64,000 nt of DNA, taken from Siphonodentalium dalli (taxonomy: Eukaryota > Mollusca > Scaphopoda > Gadilida > Siphonodentaliidae). Below the pieces are notes generated by a model. That model did no database searches, was not told the origin of the DNA, and saw only the letters and a list, made by a program, of their open reading frames with translations. This document shows, piece after piece, positions 1 through 11,920 of this stretch. Position 1 is the first letter of the stretch, and the number at the start of each line of letters is the position of its first letter. Made by a program: the position numbers and the translations under genes. The DNA lies in contig CP136061.1 in assembly GCA_032622095.1 (NCBI GenBank), forward strand, positions 172,737,107 to 172,801,106, written 5' to 3'.

Positions 1-388
1 ATGTTTTTTGGCCGAATGACCCCAAAATGACTCGTTCCCATCTACATGTCATTGTTAACATCCATGACAAATTTCATGAAGATCCGAACAAAGCTACGAC
101 CTGTAGCGCGCGCCAAAGGATTTAGTTATGCAAAGAGTAAAATCCAAGATGGCTGCTGGCGGCCATGTTTTTTGGCCGAATGAACCCAAAATGTCAATGT
201 GAACATTCAAGACAAATTTCATAAAGATCAGACCAAAATGTCAATGTGAACATTCAAGACAAATTTCATAAAGATCAGACCAAAGGTACAACCTGTAGCC
301 CGCGCCAAAGGAAATTGTTGATGGACACACAGACACACGGACGACAACCCATGGCAATAGCTCAAACTTACAAAGTAAGTTGAGCTAA
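1..388 (+). repeat. End of a HINE-like (type E) satellite element
   Basis: Two to three degenerate copies of the roughly 160 bp monomer, with signatures AAGATGGCTGCTGGCGGCC, CTCGTTCCCATCTACATGTC and GACCTGTAGCCCG. They are followed by a short (GACA/ACGG) stretch and a terminal hairpin (AGCTCAAACTTAC / GTAAGTTGAGCT), where the element ends. The same ending occurs at 27.8, 48.6 and 49.0 kb, which defines it as an element end. The left part lies outside the window. Confidence 0.75.
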
Positions 389-1765
389 TAAATGACAAAT
401 TTCATGATGATCAGACAAACAGTACGGCCTGTAGCCCATGCTAATGGATTGAATTTTGAAATCCAAGGTTGCCACTGGCAGCCAAAAAGACCTGTTCCCA
501 TTTACATGTCAATGTTAACATCCATGACAAATTCAATGATGATCCAACCAAAGATACGACCTGTAGCCTGTGTCAAAGGATTTAGTCATACAAAGAGTAA
601 AATCCAAGATGGCTACAGGCAGCCATGATTTATGGCCGAATGACCCCAAAATGACTCGTTCCCATCTACAAGTCAATATTAACTTCCACGATAAATTTCA
701 TGATTATCAGACGAACACTCCGGCCTGTAGTCTGTGCTAATGGATTGAATTTTGAAATCCAAGATGACCGCTGGTGGCCATGTTTTTTTGTCGAATGACC
801 CCAAAATGACTCGTTCCCATCTATATGTCAATGTCGACAGCCATGACAAATTTCATAATGATCCGACCAAAGGTACGACCTGTAGGATTTAATCAATGTT
901 TTTTTGCCGAATGACCCCAAAATGACTCGTTTCCCATCTACATGTCATTTTCAACATCATGACAAATTTCATTATGATCCGACCAAAGGTACGGCCTGTA
1001 GCCTGTGCCAAAGGATTTAGTCATGCAAAGAGTAAAATCCAAGATGGCTGCTGGCGGCAATGTTTTTTTGGCCGAATGATCCCAAAATGACTCGTTCCCA
1101 TCTACATTTGTTAACATACATGACAAATTTCATGATGATCCGACCAAAGGTACGACCTGTTGCCCATGCCAAAGGATTTAGTCATGCAAAGAGTAAAATC
1201 CAAGATGGCTGCTGGCGGCCATGTTTTTTGGCCGAACGACCCCAAAATAACTCGGTCCCATATACATGTCAATATTAACTTCCATGACAAATTTCATGAT
1301 GATCAGACGAAAACTCCGGCCTGTAGCCCATGCTAATGGATTGAATTTTGAAATCCAAGATTTTTTTGCCGAATAACCACAAAATGACTCGTTCCCATCC
1401 CCATGTTTTTTGCCGAATGACCCCATCTAGTTCCCATCTACATGTCAATACTAACAACCATGACAAATATCATGATGATCAGATGAACAATCCGGCCCGT
1501 AGCCCGTGCTAATGGATTGAATTTTGAAATCAAAGATGGCCACTGGCTGCCATTTTTTTTCTCCAAATGACCCCAAAATGACTCGTTCCCATCTACATGT
1601 CAATGTCAACAGCTATGACAGATTTTATAAAGATCCGTACAAAGGTACGACCTGTAGCCCGTGCTAAAGGAAATTGTTGACAAATCAAGCACACACACAC
1701 GCACACACACACAGACGACAAAGCCATGGCAATAGCTCAAACTTTACAAAGTAAAATTAGTCCAA
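389..1765 (+). repeat. Type E satellite array, about 160 bp monomers, second copy
   Basis: The sequence resumes in mid-monomer (AATGACAAATTTCATGATGA) directly after the preceding element's hairpin and continues for about eight diverged monomers. It ends with AAATTGTTGAC, a (CA)n-rich stretch and a decayed terminal hairpin. Monomers alternate between an 'AAAGAGTAAAATCCAAGATGGCTGC' type and an 'ATGGATTGAATTTTGAAATCC' type (both shown as short signatures). The small open frames here follow the repeat and are not genes. Confidence 0.8.
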
Positions 1766-1789
1766 CAATAAACAACATTTCTATGGAAA

Positions 1790-2086
1790 AGATGATGAAT
1801 GAAATACCACCTGTAAATGAATCACTGCTGTCAAGAGTCTGTTTCTTGTAGGGAATCTGATCAAATTCCTCGAAATCTACCACATAGCCATGGGGATCGT
1901 GAATCAGTTAACATAAAACATAATGTAAAATGTTTGTTTGTGAGAGCTGTCATAAATGATGTGTTTTGTGTATTATTAGTAGACACTAGTTCACACCAGT
2001 TTCCATCTTAGACCATTCAAAAACTTGAGAAAATGAAATTAGATTCTTCCAAAATTATTGAACCATCTAATTTTCTGTTTGACAAA
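1790..2086 (+). pseudogene. Gypsy (Ty3-type) protease fragment
   Basis: Translation gives a short retropepsin-like segment, VKCLFVRAVINDVFCVLLVD followed by TSS, which matches the pattern around the catalytic Asp (normally LVDTGSS) of Ty3/Gypsy proteases. The final Gly is replaced by Ser. A stop codon follows PS a few codons later, then QKLEKMKLDSSKIIEPSNFL, typical of the sequence after the active site. The fragment ends where the large inverted-repeat element begins (2089). A later part of a Gypsy pol continues at 11921 on the same strand. About 60-70 residues expected between the two parts are missing, so the locus either lost sequence or carries two separate copies. Non-functional. Confidence 0.65.
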
Positions 2087-2118
2087 TAGTCGGGGAGCCA
2101 ATAAGGTCCACGTGCACT

Positions 2119-2800
2119 CCATTTTTCTTCACATTAATCATTAGTAAATGGCAATTTTTTGAAACAGCCATCAAGCGTGATATTATAGCGTCATTTTAAG
2201 ACATTTGCCATTGACGAGGGTTCAGTAATAGATACAGAAAGAGGATTTGAAAAATAGGGGTGAAATTTTCGATTTTTTTTTGCAAGACAATTTTGATAGT
2301 CATTTTAACGACAAACCACACAGGATGTTAATAGAATGTCAACAACTATGTGCTTTATTTTATTGGACGGATGTTTTACTTCAATGGGAATGAAATTGGT
2401 GTAGAAAATTTCCAAAATGGCCGCCGAAAATATGAAAAATGGTAAATATTGCCCCAGGGTGTCCTGCAATGGCTTACAAGTTGTGGTTGATATATAAAAT
2501 TGGCTAATCTGTATTATATACATTGAATACTAACATGTCTGATGCACCATGGATCATTGTTTCTATTGTCACCACTGACATCACCAGAAATATTGGATTT
2601 TTCTCTCACAAACTTGACATAAATATCGGCAAAAATTCACTTTTCAGGGTTGGACAATTGTTTTAAGTAAAATGCAACTATCATTGGTATCAAAGGTATT
2701 TATTGTTTTGGTCTATCTTAAATGGGTCACACTACGGTGTTTATAGACCAAATTGCTCAAGATGGCTTCCAAAATGAATAGCTATGCCGGTAGCTACATG
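2119..2800 (+). repeat. Left long inverted arm of the 9.8 kb element
   Basis: Runs from CCATTTTTCTTCACATTAAT to about CAAGATGGCTTCCAAAATGA and is nearly identical to the reverse complement of 9385-10040. Short open frames occur on both strands but carry no recognisable domain. Confidence 0.8.
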
Positions 2801-2829
2801 GCTTCCATGTAATGAATAGCTATGCAGGG

Positions 2830-4890
2830 AGTGACTAAATTGTCATGTGTCAGGTGTATGAGTATACCCGGTGGTCCTGCTTGGTGACTCGTTGCGGTAT
2901 GGCCATGTGTAGGTTATACGGATATACACATGTGTTGCTATATGGTCATGGGCGAGGGGTATGTGTATATAGCGAGCGGCTATATGGCCATGGATGATGT
3001 GCATATGCATACATGGAGTGAATATACTGACATGGCTGGGGAGTATTAGTATATCTTGAGTGGCTATTCTGCTATGGTGTGACAAAATAGAGATACAGGG
3101 AGTGACATGGCCAAGGGTGAGGTGGATATATATACAATGATTGACCATGATCATGTATGAATGTTTTGAATAGGTACACACGGGGTGACTATAAGGCCAT
3201 AGGTCAGACGAAGGAGTATACCAGGTGCCATGGATGAGGGTACGTGTATGAAGCGAGTGGCTATGACCATTGGTGAGGTGGATATGTATACCCGGGGTGA
3301 CTATATGGTCATTGTTGTGGTGTTGATGTATATATTGAATGTCTATTTGATCTAATGTCTATGTGTGTGTGGAGAATAGGTATACGTGGGATGACCAATG
3401 GTGAGGTGAATGGGTATAGAAGGAGTGACTCTTTGGTTATGTGTCATGTTTGGATTATACCCGGTGTGCTTGCATTGTGACGCATGCCTGTATGGCCATC
3501 CATGGTCATGGGTCAGGTGTACGTTTATACAGTTGGTCACTATATTGTTATGTCTGTGGTGTTTATGCATATATGGAATGACTGTGTGGTAATGGGTGGC
3601 TATCGATTTTCACGTTTAAAGTTCCCCCATGTACACAAACACTATCAAGGTGGAGAACTCTTTGACACGACCTCTCTATTGATTAACATATCCTTGAGTT
3701 ATTGTGGAAAGCGATAGCCACCCAAATTACACATGTACAACGCATCCCATGACCTCATATGTACATAAACACCACACAAATGACAATATAGTCACCCACT
3801 CTATACACGTACACCTGACCATACAGCCTTATTTGGCTATACCGGTTATTGCCACAAATGACGATACAGCCATGAATCACCATGCATGAACACCAGGTAT
3901 ACTCCTACACCTGACCATATAGTCACTCTATGTATACATATTCACCACATTCACGACCATAGTCACTCATTGTATACATATTCACCTCACCATGGACCAT
4001 ACAGCCACTACATGTATATCTATTAGCCATACCCATGACCATAGAGTCAATCCAGATATACATATACACCTCACCCACCAATGGTGAGCCCTTCCAAATA
4101 TACCAATACCCACACACACGACCACTCATAAGTCTCATACTTGCATATACACCTCATACATGGCAATTCATCACCTCACTGTATACTCATACACGCCATC
4201 CATGATCATTCATCTACACCATATACACCACCGATGATAATACATCCACAGCATATATAAATATACGACCCACCCGTTACCAAAAGGGCACTCCCTATAT
4301 AGCCACACGCTCGTCAATGACCATACAGCTTATTCCAGGTATGCATATAACTTCAATCTTGACTACAGGCATACCATGTGCACCTATACACATTACCCAT
4401 AACCATACAATCACTCCCTATTTATCTACGCACTCCATCCATGATCATACAGACAGCACAAGTATACATATACACCACATGTCACAATACAGCCACACAC
4501 GGTACACATATACATCACGACCACCACGACCTTACAGTCACTCCATATATACATAAACAACACACGGATGACCATGTAGCTACTCTAGTTATATCTATAC
4601 ACCACAGCAATGCCCATACGATCACATCGGCCACACACGATATACCGTACAGTCACTACATGTATACCGATTCACCTCACACATGCCCATACATCCACTC
4701 CTTATATTCCTATGCATCTCACCATGGACACCCCACTCATAACCATATAGTCACTCATTGTATACCTACTCATAACCATATAGTCACTCATTGTATACAT
4801 ATTCACATCATTCATGACCATACAGTAACTCCCTGTATACCTATTCACATCACCTATGATCATACAGTAACTCCCTGGCTGCCATATTGG
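2830..4890. repeat. Inverted minisatellite of about 40-50 bp units
   Basis: Degenerate units built on 'CATGACCATACAGTCACTC..GTATACATATTCACCTCAC'. From 2830 to about 3600 they read on the minus strand; from about 3715 to 4890 they read on the plus strand. The two halves are joined by GGGTGGCTATCG (3594) and its inverse CGATAGCCACCC (3711), with a unique spacer of about 100 bp. The Tyr/His/Thr-rich open frames are by-products of the unit, not genes. Confidence 0.8.
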
Positions 4891-5122
4891 CATCCATCTT
4901 TTATCCAGTTGATCACTTTTTATCATAATGTGCCAGAATAGCCACATATGATGGTTCATCTCAGTTCCGTCTCAAAGTTTTGCCCATTTCCTTTCAATAA
5001 TATGGCCAGAATCACAAAAGAGGTTCTCCGCAAAATTCCATACTGCAACTTTAAAATGAATTTGTCATGCCCCATACGGAACTGGGACAAACAGAATAGA
5101 GCGTAGTTGTCAGTTAATTAAC
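4891..5122. other. Unassigned spacer inside the 9.8 kb element
   Basis: Short stretch between the minisatellite and the nested Harbinger-like element. No coding or repeat signal was recognised. Confidence 0.4.
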
Positions 5123-6135
5123 TAAGGGGTCATCTCAAAACTCCTATCGAGAAATCAGCCTATTTCCCGATAGATCCCGATAGCATATATATACAGTTAT
5201 CGGGAAATTATCGGGAAACGACGTAACGTTTTTTGGGAAATTATCGGAATATTTACATAGTCTATCGGGATTCTATCGGAGTTTACTTTCATTTCGGAGT
5301 ATCATATTCCGAAAACAACGCATGTTGTTTGGAAAGTTTCTGTATCAGGATTATTCCGGACTTTTATCGCGATTTTATGATTTATAGGCCTATCTTTATT
5401 ATTGATTTAATAGTTTCCTAATATGAGAAATCGTTAGTATAAAGTTTTAAAGTATCAGGGGACACGTGTCGTAGAACTATTATATGTTATACTGTGGTGA
5501 TCAGTGGGTGCTACGTACAATATCGGTATTTTACCCAGACAATACACCCCACCCATCGGGAAATCTTCAAAATCAATAAATAAATTCACGGGGAGCATAC
5601 CCAAATATGTATGCAGTATGCCTATACTATCTTCAAAGCCATAGAGAAGTCGGTAGTTAATTAACACCTCTATTAACACCTTTGCAATACATCTAATCTC
5701 ATGTTCGTTGGTGTTCGTTGTTTAGTAGCTTTGCATTCAAATAATGCTTATAACTCGAAAAATAAGTCATCAAAGTTGGAAATAACACCACATACACATA
5801 TAATGGACCCACACGCACCCACAAACCAAATTTCACCCTTCTATTCCGCTGTTTAGACCTGTGTTCGTTTATGTTCGTTGTTTAGTAGGACCGTTTTGTT
5901 TACCGGCACATACATTGAAACAACAAATCTCGCCAGTAGACAGCCGTAGAAAGAAAAATATATATCCACAGTGGGTTTAACTTTAGCCTAAGCATAAATT
6001 TTGCTGTTATGCCTACATTCTGCATGGTCGTGCAGTTTTGAGGGGGGGTAGATCGATCATGCACGCCATGAATATCTACTCGGTTCTCTACCCTTTAGTC
6101 AAGAGTAGGCTATAGAAATTCGAAACATGACATAT

Positions 6136-6159
6136 GGGGGGGGGGGGGGGGGGGGGGGG
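6136..6159 (+). repeat. Poly-G tract (24 G)
   Basis: Uninterrupted run of 24 G. Similar G or C runs occur near 11871-11890, 13141-13154, 48751-48765 and 50255-50274. Length is unreliable in assemblies. Confidence 0.9.
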
Positions 6160-6593
6160 TGTCCTGCTGTACATGTAAAGTTTTAGCAACATTTAGCAGT
6201 AATATTCCATGCTTTTTCATGAATCGTAATATGGTAAATAAAGAGCGTGTGAAAATATGAATGGAAAATTCCGTGCAAATCTGCAGTGCAAAGGTTATAA
6301 ATACGCGAAGTAATCATAACATTTAACTGGCAATTAAATGTGTGCATGGGCTGCTTTTCATATTCTACATTAATTTCGTTTTCTGTAATTACTACTAATT
6401 ATAATGCTGCATTGATTATTTCGATAAGTTGAACAAAGCCTAATTATGTTGACAGTGTCGAATTTCACGATTGCATCATCAAGGTAAGGTAACACGATGC
6501 GATTTATTTGCAGTAGGCCTGCTCCTATATTTCGTCATTTTTTTTCTTCAAAAAGATGTCTTGCTAACTTTTATTTAGTTTACTTTCGATATT

Positions 6594-6612
6594 AACCCTT
6601 TACCCAACAGTA
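6594..6612 (+). repeat. Solo piggyBac-like end
   Basis: TTAACCCTTTACCCAACAG is identical to the left end of the MITE at 18478. No partner end was found nearby, so this is a decayed or truncated copy. Confidence 0.45.
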
Positions 6613-7460
6613 ATATTACCTCCAGCCAACAGAACTTTCTGGTGACGTCAAAAGTTTTTGGGGAAAAACATGTATTATTACTAAATGTTATGTGGCTCCT
6701 GTATGGATGGGGACTGGGAGTAAAAAAAAATTCAGAGTTGTGAATCCCCCTCCCCAAGCATGATAGTATGGTGAATATTTAGTAGGTTTTATATTTATAT
6801 TTTATAACAATAAATGTAATAAACAAACAAAAGGTAAGTTTTGTTTTATCAACAGATCAATGTGACTTTCAGTTTCAATTTCTCTGTCGGAAAACCATAT
6901 CACGAAATTGGGTGATTTATTAATGTTTTAAGCCATGGCTACGTGGTGAAATGAAACATAAAATAAATCATCAAGTGGCCTATCAAATCTTGGATAGTTA
7001 CATGTAAATTCAGTTACAATTGACTGCATTATTAGTCCAAACTAGTCAACATTGTTCCATCGATTACATCGCACGTGTTTTTTTGTTTACTTCAATTTAC
7101 AACGCACCGGTTTTTGACCTTGACATTGCAGTCAATATATTCGCACCGCACATATCTTGTGCAATTAATAAATTAAACAATTCTTTCGTGCCTACATTGT
7201 ATCTTACGATCGAGAAAAGTGCTTTCTCTTACTGAAATTTTGAGCAATCATATTCAATATAAAATGACAAGACATTTCCGATAAGTAATTCGCGGTAAAT
7301 GCAGCACTATTCGGAATTGATTTGCGCACTTTCAATTTAAAAATAGCCGCGTTTGTCTCGTGAACTCTTGTGTTCAAATAAAACTAACTAATGTTATACA
7401 GTCATTTCTTTGATTTTTCACATCATGATATGGCCAATTTACTTGAGTATTTGGCAGTGT

Positions 7461-8415
7461 TAATGCGCGGAGAATAATAATTTTATTAATCAAACGAGAG
7501 AACAAAACGGCCGATCGATGCACATTTGTGCTATACAGTATTTTATTATTGTTGCGCTGACGTTGGCAAGGTTCCGATGTGTTTTCATCGTCATCAGCTG
7601 ATCAATAAGTTCAATGGAAACACTCGATAAATGGTCAATTGATACTAACACTAAATCGAAGATATATTATGTTTGAATTTGCAATGAATGTCATTTATTT
7701 ATTACCGAATGGCTAATAGATATAGCCATGATAGATGACAGTCCCCATTGTGCGCCCCACATTCCAACACCACGTGTTCGCAGGTAAAAATTTCTGCGCC
7801 TGTTATCAGTGGGCGTTTCTTGATATTTTTTGGCGGGAGTGTTTTTTAAATAAACCATTTGGATTGAATCGTGTGTCCATTCCTTTGTATTTTTAGATTA
7901 CATTGTGGAGAATATACTCAAGATTATGTAATTGTCAATGCGCGCAGAATAATAATGTTATTAATCAAACGAGAGAACAAAACGGCCGATGCACATAAAT
8001 TTGTGCTACAGTATTTTATCATTGCTGCTATGACGTCGACAAGGTTCCTAGATTTTTTCATCGTCATCAGCTGATCAATAAGTTCAATGACAACATTCGA
8101 TAAATGGTCAATTGATACTAATACTAAATCTAAGATATATTCTGTTTGAATTTGCAATGAATGTCATTTATGAATTACCGAATGGGTAATAGATATAGCC
8201 ATGATAAATGAGTCCCCATTTGGCGCCCCAATTTCCAACAACACGTGTTCACTGTAGGTACATATTTTTTGCGCACGTCATCAGTGGGGGTTTCTTAGCG
8301 GGAGTGTTTTTTAAATAAACAATTTGGATTGAATCATGTGTCCATTCCTTTGTATTTTTCGATTATAGTGTGGAGAATATACTCAAGATTATGTATTTGT
8401 CAATGCGCTTTAACA
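7461..8415 (+). repeat. Two-copy tandem duplication, unit about 475 bp
   Basis: The block containing ATCAAACGAGAGAACAAAAC (about 7489) recurs 475 bp later (about 7964). The copies share AAGGTTCC, CATCGTCATCAGCTGATCAA and TTTGGATTGAATC. Non-coding, inside Harbinger-like element 1. Confidence 0.8.
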
Positions 8416-9384
8416 ACATAATTTATTTGGGTACTAATCCAGGCAATCCCCGTGCCCACAATATTGAGCTGAATTGGCGTGATCTTGGGACGTGTAACTG
8501 AAGAGAAAATCGAAAATGTTGTCGAACTTTTCGATCAAAACTTTATTGAATTCTCAAAATTGCTCACTCAGTGTATTAAAATAAAATATTATTCATATGA
8601 TCTTGTGATGAATGAGGGAAAAAATCAAATCAAATGACAGTTTTATTTGAGAACATTTCTAGGGCCAAAAGAGTTTTATCAAATATATATTTAAATTTTT
8701 TATCACGTTCACTTTGGAACAGTCTATTGCTAGTGTTGAAGGGATACTACCTTTATGAAACCATTTATTTTTATGTTTCCTTCAGAGCGTTTCTATGATA
8801 TATGTGCTGTATGAATAATATGCAAAAAGAATTCAATGGACAATTTAATAACATGGAATCAAAACTTGAAACGTGTAGAGTTTTAATTCTTTTAAACAAG
8901 CTTCCACCCCAATAAAAATATGCTTACGAAGGAGGCTGTGGACGAATCCAAAAGTAATGACAACAAATAGAACCGGAAACATAAACAAAACAACATGCTC
9001 GATTCGTCGATTATCAAAACAGACATAGGCCTAATTGTTCTTGAAATAAATGGGTAAATTATCGGAAAGTTGGTAATACGCTTTCACGTACATTACGTAC
9101 ATTACTTTCGGAAAGTTTTCGGGAAATCAGCGTGTTATCGGAATATTTAGATGCGGTATCGGAATATTTTCGGGAAATGGTGACGGCTCTATCGGAATCT
9201 ATCGGGAAATTTAGAAGATAGTTTGGAGTTATTGGAATCCTATCGGGATATCTATCGGGATCCCGATAGTAGTTTTGAGATGACCCCTAACACGTATACT
9301 AACCAAGTGAGTCACAGTTTGCTACCTTGTCGAATAACGCAGATAATAATGTTCGAGATGTATGTAAAAAATTTACTTTTTACA

Positions 9385-10040
9385 AATTTGGTTGCCATTT
9401 TGGAAGCCATCTTGAGCAATTTGGTCTATAAACACCGTAGTGTGACACATTTAAGATAGACCAAAACAATAAATACTTTTGATACCAATGATAGTTGCAT
9501 TTTACTTAAAAAAATTGTCCAACCCTGAAAAGTGAATTTTTGCCGATATTTATGTCAAGTTTGTGAGAGAAAAATCCAATATTTCTGGTGATGTCAGTGG
9601 TGACAATAGAAACAATGATCCATGGTGCATCAGACATGTTAGTATTCAATGTATATAATACAGATTAGCCAATTTTATATATCAACCACGACTTGTAAGC
9701 CATTGCAGGACACCCTGGGGCAATATTTACCATTTTTCATATTTTCGGCGGCCATTTTGGAAATTTTCTACACCAATTTCATTCCCATTGAAGTAAAACA
9801 TAAGTAATAAAATAAAGCACATAGTTGTTGACATTCTATTAACATCCTGTGTGGTTTGTCGATAAAATGACTATCAAAACCGTCTTGCAAAAAAAATCGA
9901 AAATTTCACCCCTCTTTTTCAAATCCTCTTTCTGTATGTATCTATTACTAAACCCTCGTCAATGGCAAATGTCTTAAAATGACGCAATAATATCACGCTT
10001 GATGACTGTCTAAAAAACATTGCCATTTACTAATGATTAA
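9385..10040 (-). repeat. Right long inverted arm of the 9.8 kb element
   Basis: Reverse-complement copy of 2119-2800, including the TTGAGCAATTTGGTCTATAA and GGCGGCCATTTTGGAAATTT blocks. Small indels separate the two arms. Confidence 0.8.
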
Positions 10041-10932
10041 TGTGAAGAAAAATGGAAGATATGGTGAGATATTAAATAAATTTCCTATTTTCGTGCATAT
10101 GACGTCATTTTTCGGCAGCCATTTTGATTTTTTTTCGAAATAATTTGCCATCATTTTGAAGAAGAACATCATACCAACAAAATGGCATACATTTTGTCTG
10201 TGTCTTTTGCTAACAACTGATCTATTACAACAATTAAATACAGCAAAATCGTCTTGCAAAAAAAATCGAAAATTTCACCCCTAGTTTTCAAATCCTCTTT
10301 CTGTATCTATTACTGAACCCTCGTCAATGGCAAATGTCTTAAAATGACGCTATAATATCACGCTTGATGACTGTCTCAAAAACATTGCCATTTACTAATG
10401 ATTAATGTGAAGAAAAATGGAAGATATGGTGAGATATTAATTAAATTTCCTATTTTCGTGCATATGACGTCATTTTTCAGCAGCCATTTTGAATTTTTTT
10501 CGAAATAATTTGCCGTCATTTTGAAGAAGGACATCATACCAATAAAATGGCATACATTTTGTCTCTGTCTTTTGCTAACAACCGATCTATTACAACGATT
10601 AAATACAGCAAAATCGTCTTGCAAAAAAATCGAAAATTTCACCCCTATTTTTCACATCCTCTTTCTGTATCTATTACTGAACCCTCGTCAATGTCTTAAA
10701 ATGACGCTATAATATCACGCTTGATGACTATCTCAAAAACGGAAAATATGGTGAAATATTAATTAAATTTCCTATTTTCGTGCATATGACGTCATTTTTT
10801 GGCGGCCATTTTGAATTTAAAAAAAATTTATTTGCCATCATTTTGAAGAAGGACATCATACCAACAAAATGGCATTGATTTTGTCTGAGTCTTTTGCTAA
10901 CAACCGATCTATTACAACGATTAAATACAGCT
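9890..10932 (+). repeat. Tandem repeat, about 362 bp unit, nearly three copies
   Basis: The start CGTCTTGCAAAAAAAATCGA occurs near 9892, 10249 and 10614. Each unit continues through CCCTCGTCAATG, GATTAATGTGAAG, GTGCATATGACGTC and ACAACCGATCTATTACAACG, with deletions in the last. It expands the right arm relative to the left, where the arm directly follows the 29-bp tip. Confidence 0.8.
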
Positions 10933-11055
10933 AGTCGGAATTAGAGGAAATGGCGGCCATCTTAGATTCAAATGGCTCCAGCACCTAGTAGGGCCACCTT
11001 TATTTTTCGGTGAAATCCGGATTCTTTATCTGGATACCATAGGGAACAATAAAAA

Positions 11056-11852
11056 CTAGAGGTGTGACTGTCCCAATGGGACTACGGATACCCCCCTGTT
11101 TTTAAAATACTAAGATGTTTCACATGTCAGTAAACATTTAGTTAAAATAATAAAATAACAGTTCCCATTGCAGGTGTACAACCATAACCCTAATCTTAAA
11201 CCTATTGACCGAAAAATGTAGGAATAAAAGCTTGGACAAAATTATGTATGTTGCGAAAAAAATTCTAAGTTGTAAAAGGGGAATAACTCAACCAAAAAAT
11301 GTCGGACAGATGTCATAATCGCAGGTGCAGAGGTTCCCATGGTACTAAATATCAGTGCCAAGATTAAAAAACATTGACCGAAAAATGTAGGAATAAAAGC
11401 TCGGACAAAATTTTGAATGTTGCAAAAAAAGTTTCTAAATAAAAAAAAGGGGAATAACTCCACCAAAAAATGTCGGACGGATGTCATAATTGCAAGTGCA
11501 CAAGTTCCCATGGTACTAAATATCTGTGCCACGTTTTAAAAAAATTGACTGAAAAATGTAGGAATAAAAGCTCGGACAAAAGTATACATGTTGTGAAAAT
11601 GTTCTAAGTCGAAAAAGGGGGGATAACTCCACTAATAAAAGTCCAACAGACGTCATAATCGCAGGTGCACAGGTTCCCATGGTGGTTGATGTCTGTGCCA
11701 AGTTTCACGGAAATTGATCAAAAAACGACTGAGAAAAACTCCAGACAAATTTGTGTCCACGGACGGACGACGCCGACGGACGGACGGACGGACAGACGGA
11801 CAGACTTACTCCAGTATACCCCCCCTAACTTCGTTGCGGGGGGGTATAATAA
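11056..11852 (+). mobile_element. Type A HINE-like element
   Basis: Begins CTAGAGGTGTGACTGTCCCA. It contains three roughly 170 bp monomers (GACCGAAAAATGTAGGAATA ... GGTTCCCATGGTACTAAATA) at about 11208, 11378 and 11548. Then come GATCAAAAAACGACTGAGAA, a (GACG)n stretch and a terminal hairpin (TACCCCCCC / GGGGGGGTA around ACTTCGT) before TAATAA. This layout of tandem core, microsatellite and 3' hairpin matches Helentron-type non-autonomous elements. Other copies: 32505-32813 (broken) and 44778-48770. Confidence 0.7.
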
Positions 11853-11890
11853 GGTTATTTGTAATCATCGGGGGGGGGGGGGGGGGGGGG
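11853..11890 (+). repeat. Poly-G tract at the inner edge of the right terminal repeat
   Basis: A short linker followed by about 20 G, directly inside the 29-bp terminal repeat of the 9.8 kb element. Confidence 0.8.
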
Positions 11891-11920
11891 TGCACGTGGA
11901 CCTTATTGGCTCCCCGACTA

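Larger units (their letters stand above)
5126..9287. mobile_element. Harbinger-like non-autonomous element 1 (4.16 kb)
   Basis: Termini are GGGGTCATCTCAAAACTCCT at 5126 and the inverse AGTTTTGAGATGACCCC ending at 9287. Both sides are flanked by TAA (5123-5125 and 9288-9290), a 3-bp target duplication of the TWA type known for PIF/Harbinger transposons. About 150-200 bp inside each end is packed with ATCGGGA/TCCCGAT motifs. The interior has no open frame longer than about 80 codons and no recognisable DDE transposase or Myb-like protein, so the element is non-autonomous. It lies wholly inside the 9.8 kb element. A sister with the same tips is at 38505-40190. Confidence 0.75.
2089..11918. mobile_element. 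9.8 kb composite inverted-repeat DNA element inserted in Gypsy remnant
   Basis: The two ends are inverted copies: 29 bp starting GTCGGGGAGCCAATAAGGTC at 2089 and its complement ending at 11918, each flanked by TA (2087-2088 and 11919-11920). Inside, an arm of about 680 bp (2119-2800) recurs in inverted orientation at 9385-10040. The core holds an inverted minisatellite and a nested 4.16 kb element; the right arm holds a tandem expansion and a nested HINE. No transposase was recognised. The TA flanks fit a TA-targeting superfamily, but TA is its own complement, so this is weak evidence. Gypsy pol pieces on both sides support an insertion. Confidence 0.65.

Noticed and set aside
392-1466. Several 60-80 codon open frames on both strands of the satellite arrays
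   Set aside because: They recur with the monomer, appear in shifted frames on both strands and carry no domain.
2843-4941. Tyr/His/Thr-rich open frames up to 187 codons
   Set aside because: Periodic translation of the minisatellite; no start context, no homology, and the unit is not a multiple of three throughout.
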